64,000 nucleotides of DNA from contig NC_068970.1 of assembly GCF_016808095.1 (NCBI RefSeq), forward strand, positions 19,822,501 to 19,886,500, given 5' to 3'. Both the position numbers and the translations under genes were made by a program. The notes under the pieces are model-generated. The model made no database searches and was not told the origin of the DNA. It was given only the letters and a program-made list of their open reading frames with translations. This stretch comes from Vigna angularis (taxonomy: Eukaryota > Streptophyta > Magnoliopsida > Fabales > Fabaceae). Each line of letters opens with the position of its first letter. Positions within the stretch are counted from its first letter, which is position 1. Positions 48,831 through 60,862 of the stretch are shown one piece after another.

Positions 48831-51800
48831 AATTTGCCAATTGGTGGAATTTTAGAGATGCTATTTTTTAAGTGTCTTTTGCTCATTAGATAATTGTTTA
48901 ATTAAAAAACTAAAAAAAAAAGTGTAAACAACAAATATAGACGGATTTCTTTTAAGAGAAATAAAAAACTTATAAGTCCTGAATGTATAAACTATAAAAC
49001 ACAACTTGTTACTATTTTTTTTTTTAATTTCGAGGTATGCCTCCTAAATAAAATTCACACATCCTTGTAACTGTTTTTTTAAGATTATTTTAATAATTTA
49101 CTCTAATAAAAAATAAAAAAAGTTTATGGTAAAAAATAATTTATGAATAAAAAATGTTAAAATAAAAAAATTATAATTTTTTTATAAAATCAAGTTGATT
49201 AGAAATAATGATATCATTTTATTTTTTATTTGAGTATTATTTGTATTTTAACATTATATACTCGCAGAGATTCTATAAATTTTTTAATTGAAATATAACT
49301 TTAATAAGATATACTTAATTATTTTATTATTAAAAAGTTTTAGATTAATTGAGAATAATTAACTATAATTTATTATTATAAAAGTCGTTATTTTCTACAA
49401 AGAAAAAAATTCTTATTTTTTTCCTTCTTTATATATTTGGTTTCATTATTTTTTTTTAAGAACATAGTATAACTCCTAACGGTAAGACCTATGTTTTATT
49501 TAATTATTTTATTGAACATAGTAAGTTTCCTTTTACACCTTTTAAAGTTAATTGAATTTTGGTTTGCATGTAAAGGGGTTTAGGTTGCATGTCTGGTCTG
49601 AGAGTCATTGATAAATCTCTCTTCAATTAGGATTCTTGGGTATGATTGGATGATTGATACACGTATTCTTTATGCAAATTATGTATATCTCAATTATTAT
49701 GGGTGCTTAATGTCGAAAGACCTTTGTAGCGCTCTTTAACATGTAAGGGAAATTACTTATTTAAATTTTGTTTGTCTTTGTATGAAATTATGATGTAATG
49801 CAATGAAACTGAAGTCTGATTTGAATTGACTAATTTTAATGGTTGGATATTAAGTTGTGATGAGTATTTTGCGTTATCTGAAATGAATATGTAAAAACAT
49901 GAATTGTTAACATTTTGGTCTCAAAGATTGAAAAATTTAACTTCTTTGATTTTAAGTGGTATATTTGACAAATTGGTTTTTTTGCTAGAACTTGATGAAA
50001 AGAAAAGGGAAAACACCATTTGAAATTTAAAGGAGTAGAATTGTCATTCACTTGAACTATGTTATAACTTTCATGGGTGAAATCTTATTGTTATAGTGGT
50101 TTGGTTTCAAAGATTAATAACTTTGTTTCAATTGGTATTAGAGTATATGTTTGTTCTAGTATAACTGAGGTTTGGTTGTTAATAGGAACTTCTTTAGAAT
50201 ATCTTTGATTGATTTGATTTGATTTGACACTTCTTGAACTAAGACATTGATATATTAAAGCATTGTGAAGTTTATTTAGTGGAGAATAACTCAAGAAGAG
50301 TCAAATTGCTCAATTAAAACTCAGAGGAATTTTTTGCTTCTAGTATATCGTTGGGCGTCGTTGTAGTGTCGTTAGACACCACTTGGATAGTGGCTACTGT
50401 CTTGAGGGTGTTGGGTGCCACTTCTAGACTATCGGCAGCTCTCAAATTAGTGAGTCTCAAGAGTTTGTAGTATTGGGCGCTAGTCACCTCGAAAAAATTA
50501 GCATTCTTACCTTGTTAACCATTTGATTGAATTGAAATTTCGACAATTGGTCCTAGACATGTGATTTTTCACTTTGACCATTGGATTTTTTATTTGAGAT
50601 TTATAGGTAGAGTAATGCATCTCACAATTTTTATGTATTTAAGGAAAATATGGTATTTAAATGTTACGCTAATGTAATAGAGAATGAAGGATGAATTATT
50701 AACATGTAATTTGAAATAAACAATATGTGAGTGATTTAAGACTATATGAAAATTTGGTAAATAAGTTATGTGTGATATGTTGCACTTTAGTTATTTTCTT
50801 GTGATTTTATATGATATAGTGTGATGATTTAAGACTATATGAGAATTTGGTAAATAAGTTATATGTGATATGTTACTTTTTTGTTAGTTTCTTGTGACTG
50901 TGACTACTATCTTGGTAATGGTTATTTTTGAATTAGATGTGTGTGAAAGGGACTGTGACTATTTGAGATGTTTGTTGAATGCAATTGGAATAAGTTGAAA
51001 GTTAGAAGTATTCTACTAATGTGTTAGGTATATATGAGTAGGGACTATGAAGGAGATTATCCAAACCCTGTTAAGTATCTCAACTCATATAGAGTAGGAT
51101 ATTTAGTAGTGAGAGTCGATGGAGATTTCCTATGTTAGGAAAAGATAGGAAATGACCCCTTTTTGACTGACATAGACAAAATAATCCTATCGTTAAGAAG
51201 GTAAATATAATCATGGATTTTTAGCAAAAATGTTATTAGTATTATGATGATAGGGAAATATCTCTGAGTTTGACTTTATATACAAAAGTCCTCCTAAGGT
51301 AGTTATTATATTTGTTTTCATGACATGTCTTTTGAATGAATGGTTTAAATAAGATTTGTTTGTACCATCATTTTTTAAGATTTCACTATACTTCTTTCTT
51401 TTAAATACATTAGCTTATCCTCTCATGTATTTGTATGTTTTTCTTTCGCTATAATCATGTGTGGATACACAAGAGCATAAATACGGTAGGTGAGAAAACT
51501 AGTGTTAAAGGTGCTTAGGAATAAAGTTAGGTAGACTCCAATTGACGTAGAACTTTTTGTATTACTTTTGTTTCTTTCCTTCCTTTGACTTTAACCTTTT
51601 GTTTTGAAAAAGCTTTGATGTAGATATTTATATATACATTTTCAAATCTAGAAGTCAATCATTTTCAAATATAAACTCTTTTACAACACATTTTGCTTTG
51701 TTTTCATAGATAAACTCTGTTTTACACTTTATGCCATCCATTTACTGTGATTTATTCACAACCAAACTAGTTAGAACATTGCGTTTTCTGCCAAATTCCT

Positions 51801-52040
51801 GTGGATAAGACACTTGTTATACTACAAACTACCCAATATACTTGCTGGTATATTTGGTTGTTGTGTGGGCATCCCAACACAAAGTTCCATTTATCTTCAT
51901 TTTTTCTGGTTTCTTGAGTTTCCCCCCTCCTTTAACGCGCTCTTTACTCTTATTTCTAGTCTTTAATGTCTTGTCTAACCTTTTAACTCCTTGAGTAACC
52001 ATTAGAGCATTGATAGGTAAAACTTAAACCTTCTCTTCAT
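48831..52040. other. AT-rich, transposon-like intergenic DNA
   Basis: No gene was found. 50340-50500 has text such as TTGGGCGTCGTTGTAGTGTC and TTGGGCGCTAGTC, reminiscent of the LTRs of legume Ty3/gypsy elements, but I cannot find LTR ends. A direct repeat of about 91 bp starts near 50729 and 50820 (shared TGATTTAAGACTATATGA). ORFs at 49836 and 50091 (minus) are AT-rich and unsupported. Confidence 0.4.
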
Positions 52041-52059
52041 GAATAACCTAATCGATATT

Positions 52060-54065
52060 GGATGAGGGTTTCTCCCTACACCACCACAAGCTTCTTCCTC
52101 CACCACCACATTCCACAATTTCCCCTTAGTAAAAATTAAAGTATTGTGGTTAAAAAAAATTACTTCACCTAATTTTTAAATTTTTAACTACAATAAATAT
52201 GATCTCCACTATATACCCCCACAACCCCACAGAGAAATGCTCTTCTCATTCTTAATTCTCTGATTTTTGTTTCTCAATTCTTTCTCTTCTCTGGTGTGTG
52301 TTCTTGGTGTATGGTGGTGGTGTGCTTCTATGCTGGTGAAGAGGTTGGTTGAAGAGGTTTGTAGTGGAAGACACTATATCTTTTCATATCCGTTAACCCT
52401 TCAACAAAATTCGTTGACGGAGTTCAATATCCATTGAAGGAAACAAATTTCAACACCATCTTTAACGGAGTTCAATATAAACGGATTTCAACACCATCTT
52501 TTTCATACCACACTAGTACAAAAACAGCGTATAATGTCACGCGTTCAACATCCAACCATTGAATAACCAACGTTAAAAATGAGCGGTGACATTTTTGTAA
52601 ATAAATGCAATTATTAAACGTCATTTAGAATTGCAATTCGACGTAAAAGGATATAAAACGTCGAACGACCTTTAAATTCGACATCAAAAGGTTAGTGAAT
52701 ACAAGAAAAATTTGAGTAGGAGATTGAAAATTCATTCACTTTATCTTAGGGCGCGATACCCTCTTCTCTTCTCAAACTTTTCTCGAACGAAGTTTAACGA
52801 GCATCACATGTAATCTTTTTTTCATTTGATACAAATACATATTAATTAATTACTTTATGTATGATATTTGTTTGTTTTAACCAATTATTTTCGTGCTCTT
52901 GTCCTTCACAGGCGCATTCTGCTTTCTCTCTCACTGTGACGAAACTTTATTCTGACGAACCCACCTTTTGAAGGTTAGTTTTCGTTTTCGTTTTCGTTTT
53001 TGTTTTGAAAACTTATTTGTTGAACTTGTTTGTTGTTGTTTTTTTGTTGAACTTGTTTGTTGTTGTTATTTGATTGAACTTGTTTGTTGTTGGTTATTAT
53101 TGTTTGTTGTTGATACTACACTACACGTTCATAGTTCATGCTTTATAAAATATCCAAAACTGAAATTTGTTATTTTTTTTGCTTTTCAAGTCTCGTAGAG
53201 TTGTAAAAATGATCACAATTAATTAAAAAAAAACAAAAAAAATTGATTAACGTCGAATATTGACAAAATTCGACGTTAAGTTTAATGTCGAATTTTTTAA
53301 ATTCGACGTAAATTTAACGTCTCCTAATATGACATCGTTTGCGAATTTGCCGCCAAAAGCCCAAAAAATCAACGTTGTACGTGATTTGTGTACTAGTGTC
53401 ATTTCCATGCTAGCTGTCATCCACCACTAATATGTGTGTTTCCAGCAGCTTCTCCTTGCACAAGACTACCTTGCCTCATGCTACACTGGGTAGGAGTAGC
53501 CATGTCCCTATCCACACTTGTTGCTTGTCGTGAGATCAATAAACTCTACAAATTATCATCAGAATCATCGGCAGCAACATCAGAGACATAATCACCACCC
53601 TTCTTGGCAACGCTTTCTTCATCTCAATCTTCATTGCTAAGTTGATTTTCCCCCACACTAAACAAGCTTCCAAAGTGTGGAAAAAGTGAGCTTCCACAAC
53701 AAACTGCCAAGCACACTCCTCGACAGCACAAGCCAAACACCTAACGCAATGGAAATAATGAAATGGAAGCTTGGAACCAAGCAAGCAAGGAAATGGAAGC
53801 AATAGGAGAAACGAAAATGGAATGGAAAGAGATTAAATGAAAGAAGAGGAATGGGAAGAGAGAGACTGAGAAAGAGAAATGAAATGAGATTGTGGGGGTG
53901 GGGAGAGGTGTGCTGCGCAGTTGAGTAAAAGGGTAAGAAATTAGGGTTTTACATAAAAGTAAACGTAAAAATAACAAAATTTTAACTTAGGTATTTTTGG
54001 AAAAAACACAAATTGGGGAGGTGTGCGAAGAAGTTTGTGGTGGTGTAGGAAGAAACCTTCGTATT
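52060..54065. mobile_element. TIR element of about 2 kb, interrupted by a CACTA-like element
   Basis: The left arm (about 52064-52135, GTTTCTCCCTACACCACCAC) matches the reverse complement of the right arm (about 53985-54060) imperfectly. The inside has no transposase; 53430-53930 is more GC-balanced without a recognisable gene. A CACTA-like element occupies 52511-53398. The limits are approximate and the class unknown. Confidence 0.4.
52511..53398. mobile_element. Non-autonomous CACTA-like (En/Spm) element
   Basis: It begins CACTAGTACAAAAAC and ends with GTACTAGTG, which is CACTAGTAC inverted. Length is 888 bp. The putative 3-bp flanks are CCA and TCA, so one mismatch. Both subterminal regions contain several copies of ATTCGACGT or its variants in both orientations, as expected for transposase-binding sites of CACTA elements. 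No transposase; the ORF at 52968-53198 is a low-complexity product of GTTTGTTGTTG-type repeats. Confidence 0.8.
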
Positions 54066-54121
54066 GGATCTATCATCACACACTCTTAGCCTTTAATTCT
54101 TTAAGGCTAAAAAAAATGTAT

Positions 54122-55024
54122 GATCAACTTATGGGTGTTCCTCCCTCCACCACCCCAAGTGCTCCTGCACCTCCCCACTATTTTATTTTATTCCAAAAAT
54201 ACTCTACACCTCTCCACTGTTTTCTTTTATTCCAAAAATACCCTACACCTCCCCACTATATTCAACCATCTTTCTCTTTCTCTCTCCGCATTAATGGAGC
54301 ATTCACATGGCTCATATTTAAACTTGTGATATATTGCAAAATTTTATTTACACTTTCCCTTAAATAAGTTTGATTCAATCTTATTTTCACTATTCAATAT
54401 ATTTTTTTTTCTTCAAATTACTTAATAAATGGTAAAGTTTTGTTCTAAATTTTTAGAAAAATGTTTATATATGTTTGTTTTTTTTACATTTAATATCTAT
54501 AATTTTTAACATTATATTATGTTTTAACTTACCTACATGTTTGACTCAAATAACTTGAATAAAGTATTTAATTTATTAGATAAATATTATTAAATACTTA
54601 AAATATAAAAAAAAAGTTATTTGTTAAAGATTTAGAATTTATTTAGTTCTTTTGTCATTATAAAGTTAGTATATAATAATAATAATAATATATTATTTAC
54701 TATTAATACTATTATGTTTATTATTTTGTATTTGCATCTAACTTTTAAGTTTATAAAATGGAAGTGGTAGAAGCACTAATATTGAAATTTCCTCTGAATT
54801 TTATATTTTGCAATATATCACAAGTTTAAATCTAAGCTATATGAATGCTCCATTAATGCAGAGAGAGAAAGAGAAAGATTGTTGAGGATAATGGGAGGTG
54901 TAGGGTATTTTTGGAATAAAAAAAATAGTGGAAAGATGTAGAGTATTTTTGGAATAAAAAAAAATAGTAGGGAGGTGCAGAAGCACTTGGGGTGGTGGAG
55001 GGAGCAACACCCTCAACTTATCCT
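54122..55024. mobile_element. Fold-back/MITE-like element with arms of about 220 bp
   Basis: 54122-54345 and 54803-55024 are reverse complements with high identity. Both contain CCTCCCTCCACCACCCCAAG at the outer side and TTAAACTTGTGATATATTGC at the inner side. The 450-bp centre is AT-rich. The outer arms share style with the 52.06-54.07 kb element, so the two may belong to one family. No coding capacity. Confidence 0.75.
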
Positions 55025-55393
55025 AATTGATAACGAATCTATCACTTTAGATTTTTTCATCACGTAATCCATTTACACATTTATAATAGTAATATGTTTT
55101 GTTAAAATGTTTTGACACGTCAAGAGAAAAAATATGTTAGTTTAGAGAGAAAAAAATGTTTGAACTGTTAGCCTTGATTTTTAAATTATTTATAATATGA
55201 ATCTTTTGTTATATATTAAAACAATCACCCGATTGAATGGGATAAGAGTGATTTGTCTCTCGTCTCCTTCTCTCCTTTTATGATGAAAAAGATACACAAA
55301 TTTTATAACTTAAAAAATAACATGAAAAATCATCACATTAAATATATTATAATTTTGAAGTTAACTAATTTCATAATATATAATAAGACACCT

Positions 55394-55460
<67 letters not shown>

Positions 55461-56578
55461 AGATAGATAGAGATAGAGATAGAGAGATAAATTATTCGTA
55501 CATGGAATCTAATAAAACTTATAAATTACTTATATAGTTGATAAACTAGTTTCTAACTTATAAACTAATTATTAGTTCTTAGCTCATCCTCTATATATCA
55601 AATAGGAAATAACTAACTAAAAGGTTAGATAATAAATGTAAGAATAACAAAATGTGACTACGTAAAAAGTTTTGTATTTCTTAACATAATATATGACTTT
55701 GAAATAAAAACTTGAATATTTAATATAATGTCGCAAGAACATATTGAACATAAAAGATAAGACGTGAATTAAAAAAAAAACATTAGGAAGATGAAAATGT
55801 GCTAAAAAAAACAATGAAAATGTAGAGATTAAAGAGTGAATAAATAGCAATATAGAACAAAAGAAATGACAAAAACGAAACATATAAAGACGATAAATCA
55901 GTAGTAAGATGATATATTCCTCAACGATATCTATTCTTTCTGGCATAATAGTTGAGTAATTGCATTCTTCATGTTATTCTATTTGTTGTATTCATTCATT
56001 TTTTGTTTTGTTTTAAATGTTATTCCAGATAGGTTCGTTGTTCGTTTATCTTTTATTTTATCATGTGCCTTTGGGCAAAAACAAAAGTGAGCATTTATTA
56101 CATTTGTCGTCATTGGTATCTCTATTCTCAGCTCAAATTCTTCCCTTTTATTTGTGAGGTGTTAAATTATTATCATTTTCCAACAGTAGTTGTTGATATG
56201 CTGATGGGAGTGTGAAAAAAAAGCAGGATTATTTCATAACTATAAATAAATATTTTAAACTTTTTATACCAATAAACTTTTACAGATAATTTAAAAATAT
56301 AATAATATTAAAAAAATTAATCCAATTTTATCAATAAATGATATTTTCAGTATGATCGTACCCTAAACTAAAATATTTTGAAAATTTATTTAATTTTGAT
56401 TAACAATAAATTATTAAGTAATGTGTTTAGCTATGATAGTAGGCTACACTAAAATATTTTAAATTTTATTTAATTTTAATTAAACAAAAAATTATTAAGT
56501 AATATTTTTCGTTATGAATGTGAGATTAACTAATTATACTTTTATAATTTTTTTATTAATATTTTAAAAACTATCAAT
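55025..56578. other. AT-rich DNA with microsatellite
   Basis: Contains (TA)n at 55397-55456 followed by GATA/GAGATA repeats to about 55490. Otherwise no feature is seen. Confidence 0.6.
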
Positions 56579-56820
56579 TATATTTATATTTTAGTGTTGT
56601 TCGATATAAATATAATATTACATTCATAAGCTCATCATACTTGATATTTAAAGATAGGCTTATATTTATATTTTAGTGTTGTTCCATATAAATATAATAT
56701 TACATTCATAAGCTCATCATACTTGATATTTAAAGATAGGTTTATATTTATATTTTAGTGTTGTTCGATATAAATATTATATTACATTCATAAGCTCATT
56801 GATATTTAAAGATAGGCTTA
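56579..56820. repeat. Three tandem copies of an 82-bp unit
   Basis: The units start at about 56579, 56661 and 56743 and contain TACATTCATAAGCTCATCAT and ATATTTAAAGATAGG. The third is slightly shortened. The array directly abuts the Mutator-like element. Confidence 0.85.
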
Positions 56821-57968
56821 ATACTTTTGATAGTCCCTATTTTTGTTAGGTGTGTCTGATTTGGTCCCAACTTTTGTTTCTGTTCAATGTTATCCTAAAA
56901 AATATAATTTTTGTTTAATTTAGTCCTTTTTGCAAACAACATTTAAATCGTTAACTACAGACAGTCCAGGTGTGCACAAGACTAATGAGATGGCATTTAA
57001 CTACTGTCACGTCACCATCTTCTTCATCCTTCAATCCTTCAGCCCAAACAGATACCGAAACCATATTTTCTCTCTAGTCACCTAACCCTAGCGCCGCCAC
57101 CGAACCCTGACACAACCACCGCCACAGAGCTCGTCCAAAGTCATCATGCCGCCGTGAAGCCGCGCCTGCAAAGAACCATGGCAGCCATCACACGCAACCT
57201 CCATGACCTCCATGGCCTCCGCCATCATAGGATTTTCTCAAGCCGCCACTGCCAGCATCTCGTACCTGCAAATCAAACACAAGTACCCAGAAATAGAGAA
57301 AGCTGAATCGCACCACCCAAACCACTAAGTCTTCACCGTCAATAATGTCGCAAGCCACCTTAATCTCGAACTCCATTCGAATCTTCATTCTCGTGCATCA
57401 GCCATAAATCATCCAAATCAAGAGCTTCATCGTCAGCGCGACAATCCTTGTCGTCGTCGCGCAGAGCTCTAGGGCCATCATCTTCTCCAACCTGCAGAGA
57501 ACCACAATGAAATTCAGAAAAATTCCAAATCAAAGAAACCTAGAATCACGTCGCTGCTTGCCTCCACGACCATCATGAGTGCTTTCTTACACAACTAGGT
57601 TCGTCTCCTTCATGCTACCATGAGCCGCACAATTCGCGAAATCATCCTCCATTGAAGCAAAACCGCGAGCAGAGTTTCCTTCTTCTCGCGCCCAGGTGCA
57701 GGAAGGTTTTCCCCAAATGCAGAACCCTAATTTTGGGGTGGTAAAGGGACTGCAGGAAGACTCTACTTTTGACGTAGTAGTAGTTAAATGTCATCTCATT
57801 AGTCTTGTGCACACCTGGAGTGTCTACCGTTAACGATTTAAACGCCGTTTGCAAAAAGGACTAAATTGAACAAAACTTACATTCTTTAAAACAACATTGA
57901 ACACATAAAGAAATCGAGACCAAATCAAACACACCTAAAAAAAAATAGAAACCATAAGAAGTATTACG
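56817..57968. mobile_element. Mutator-like element with long TIRs and GC-rich cargo
   Basis: The left arm (about 56817-57003) and right arm (about 57770-57968) are reverse complements, sharing GTGCACACAAG-type text, TTTAGTCCTTTTTGCAAAC and AGGTGTGT(C/T)TGATTTGGTC. Between them lies about 750 bp of much higher GC with coding-like composition (for example GCCGCCACCGAACCCTG) and splice-like GTACCTGCAAATC. No transposase is present. Arms of this length with foreign-looking cargo fit a Pack-MULE; the source gene was not recognised and no clear 9-bp target duplicate was found. Confidence 0.6.
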
Positions 57969-59095
57969 AGTTTTTTTATCACATATTTTATTTTTTAAAA
58001 AAAAATTATTTCCATTCTCATTTCCAAATATAATCTGACATTAAATTTTTATCTCATTTTTATCTTCATATACCTTATATACTTATATTCGTACACATAT
58101 CTTATTATTTGAATATCAATTAATTAACTTTTATAAAATCATAAAAATTACTACAAATAAAAAATAATATTATCAAATATTCAACATCTAAATAAATATT
58201 ATCTATTATCAATTATTTGAAAAAATAATATAATTATATATTTCAAATTAGTGTATTAAATAAAATTTCATAAAAATAAAAATATTTATTAAATTTGATG
58301 AAAAAAATTGTATAAAATTTAAAAATATTTTTAAAAGTTATAAAAAGAAAACAAATATTTTTATAAGTTATAACTAGAAAAAAAATATTTTAATTTTAAA
58401 AATATTTTAAAAGTCTTTTTACTTTCATTCTTTAAATTATATTGAAATATTTTGTTATACACTAATAAAAATTGTAATACAACATTTCAACTAAATTACA
58501 TAACAAAAATTAAACTAATAATAATTGAAAATTAATATAAATATTTCATTTTGAACTTCAATATATATGAGCTAACTGATAATAAATAAGATTATAACAA
58601 TAACATTAAATTATTATATTAAAGTAATTTATACAGTTACATTGATAAAATTACTCTCATGATAATGAGTTAAATATAAATAATTTCATTTCTTTTTACT
58701 GATTCCAACCTATTTTTTGTTACACCTTGAAAATAAAACATAAAAAACTAGCTAAATTCTTTAGTTGAAGATTCTATTAATCCTAATTTATATGCATGAT
58801 GTATAATAAATACATTTTTAAATGTAAGTTGCATCGCATAAGACTTCTTCGTTTTTAAGTTTTTTTCTATCGTAAAATAAACAAATACTTTATTATGTGA
58901 GACACAATTTTATGACTGCTATCTATTTCATTAACAATTTCAATGACAAGCACCAAATATTTTAATATAAACTACCCTAACTCTTTCTAAATGAAACTAC
59001 ATCTATTACCAGTTTCTAGGAGAAGGACGTTGACTATTGCAAACACCAAATTTGTTATCAATATTAAAATAATATTCAATTTTGTTATTTATTTA
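57969..59095. other. Very AT-rich intergenic DNA
   Basis: Runs of A/T with no gene, repeat unit or terminal repeat that I can support. Confidence 0.6.
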
Positions 59096-59960
59096 AGAAA
59101 TAAGGTTTTTTATGGTGTGACTTTCTCTATATTGGAAATGTGGGACCCACACACTGAGTAATGGCTAAAAGTCAAATAATCAGCTGGCTTGTGAAAGTTG
59201 TTATCTGTCCAACTGAGCAAACCACAAAGTCCACACCAAAACCCCAATCCTTCTTTGCCTTTTATTTTCTAAATCTCAAATGGAATCATACACCAGTTTT
59301 TTAATTTTGGAATATCTTTTCACAACATAAAAATATGCTTAAATATAATGAAAATTCATATGATAAATATTTTAATTTATAAATTATATCTTCAACTTGC
59401 ATATTCTAATTTTATCATACTGGAATAATTATTCTATACGTACCCACATAGCTTGCTTTCAACCACCATATTTTTTAAAAACTAATTATCATTTTAATGT
59501 TATATAATAAACTCAGATAAAAAGATTATAAAGTCACAAAAAATATAAAATAAAAATTATGAAAATGATTAATTCTTTGATATCTAACCAAAAAACAGTA
59601 ATGTTTTTTTATTTCAGTAAACCCTTATAATTTGAAAAAGTTTGACAAATATGAATCATGTTGGGTGAATTTTTCGATGTGGACAAAATTTCTCACACTG
59701 TAATGTATTATTTGATATAATTGGCTTCATGGATCACTTTTGGAATTTTTATTCTTTCTGGTAAATTAATACTTTGAAAAATTAAATTAAATGAGTATGA
59801 AGGGAACCCATTTTTGTGTGCGTGGTTTGGCTTTATCAAAGGTGTTGCTTTTAAGTTTTAAATTCAATTTAGTATTGGACTTCGAAAGAATCTATTCCTT
59901 CAGCCCCTTAAGTTTAAAAGAGAGAAAAATAAAAAAAAGAATCTTTGACCGATGTGGTTA
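59096..59960. promoter_or_regulatory. Conserved upstream block belonging to copy B, displaced
   Basis: 59161-59232 matches 2041-2112 (inverse) and 59820-59960 matches 1430-1560. The order and direction are those expected for the region upstream of copy B, but it lies about 11 kb from the gene because roughly 10.3 kb of transposon-rich DNA separates them. Confidence 0.55.
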
Positions 59961-60862
59961 ATTAGAAAAAAATATACTCAACATTCCTAAAAGTAAATGA
60001 TATAAGATGTAATGAGCTTTTAGATAGTGAACACATTCAAGTAATGAATTGTGACCAATCAGTGTAATTCTTCACAATTCAGTAATAATAATAATAATAA
60101 CAATAATAATAATAATAATAATAATTATTATTATTAAAACATCTTTCCTCTCTAATATTTTTTAAAATAATTTGTGTCAGTCATTTGAATTATTTTATTT
60201 AAAAATATAGTTACAAAAATATCTCTTACCTTGGTTTTTTTAAAGTGGAATTTGTTTGGGAGTAGAAAAGGAAAAGAAAAAAAAAATTGAATTAAGAAAA
60301 TAAAAATAGAAAGTAAAAAAACGTGTAAATTTTAAAAGGAATTTGATTGATGTGAAAAAAAATGTACTTATAAAAAGATTATATTATTCGTAACTTAAGA
60401 ATAAGTTTGAATTTAATTTTAAGAAAATATTTGTATAGCTATTAATAACAATTTAGTTGAATCATTAATCTTATTATGAGTCGGATATTTACATTTATTA
60501 AACGGTTAGTTTTTATACAATCGAAATACTTGTTTGTGAAATAATTATGAATTATCTGATCTTGTCAGTATGTGTACAAAAATATGCTTTTAATAAATTA
60601 AATTCAAATTGAAATAAAATTATAATTGAAAGATATTCTAAAATGTTAATCCCAACATTTAAATTAGTTAAAAATTAAAAATAATTGACTTATTGGTGTG
60701 AGTATCACAGTTAAGTATATAATTAAAATTACACATACAAAACTAAAAGAAGATAGCAAACAAACAAAAGTTAGATTATAATAATTGAAATAAAAAATAA
60801 AATAATAGAAATAGCATGTCAACTTATATAGAATAATAACTTAAACTATTAGAACTTTTAAA
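59961..60862. other. AT-rich DNA with an (AAT)n/(ATT)n microsatellite
   Basis: The trinucleotide tract is at about 60084-60137. Nothing else recognised. Confidence 0.6.
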
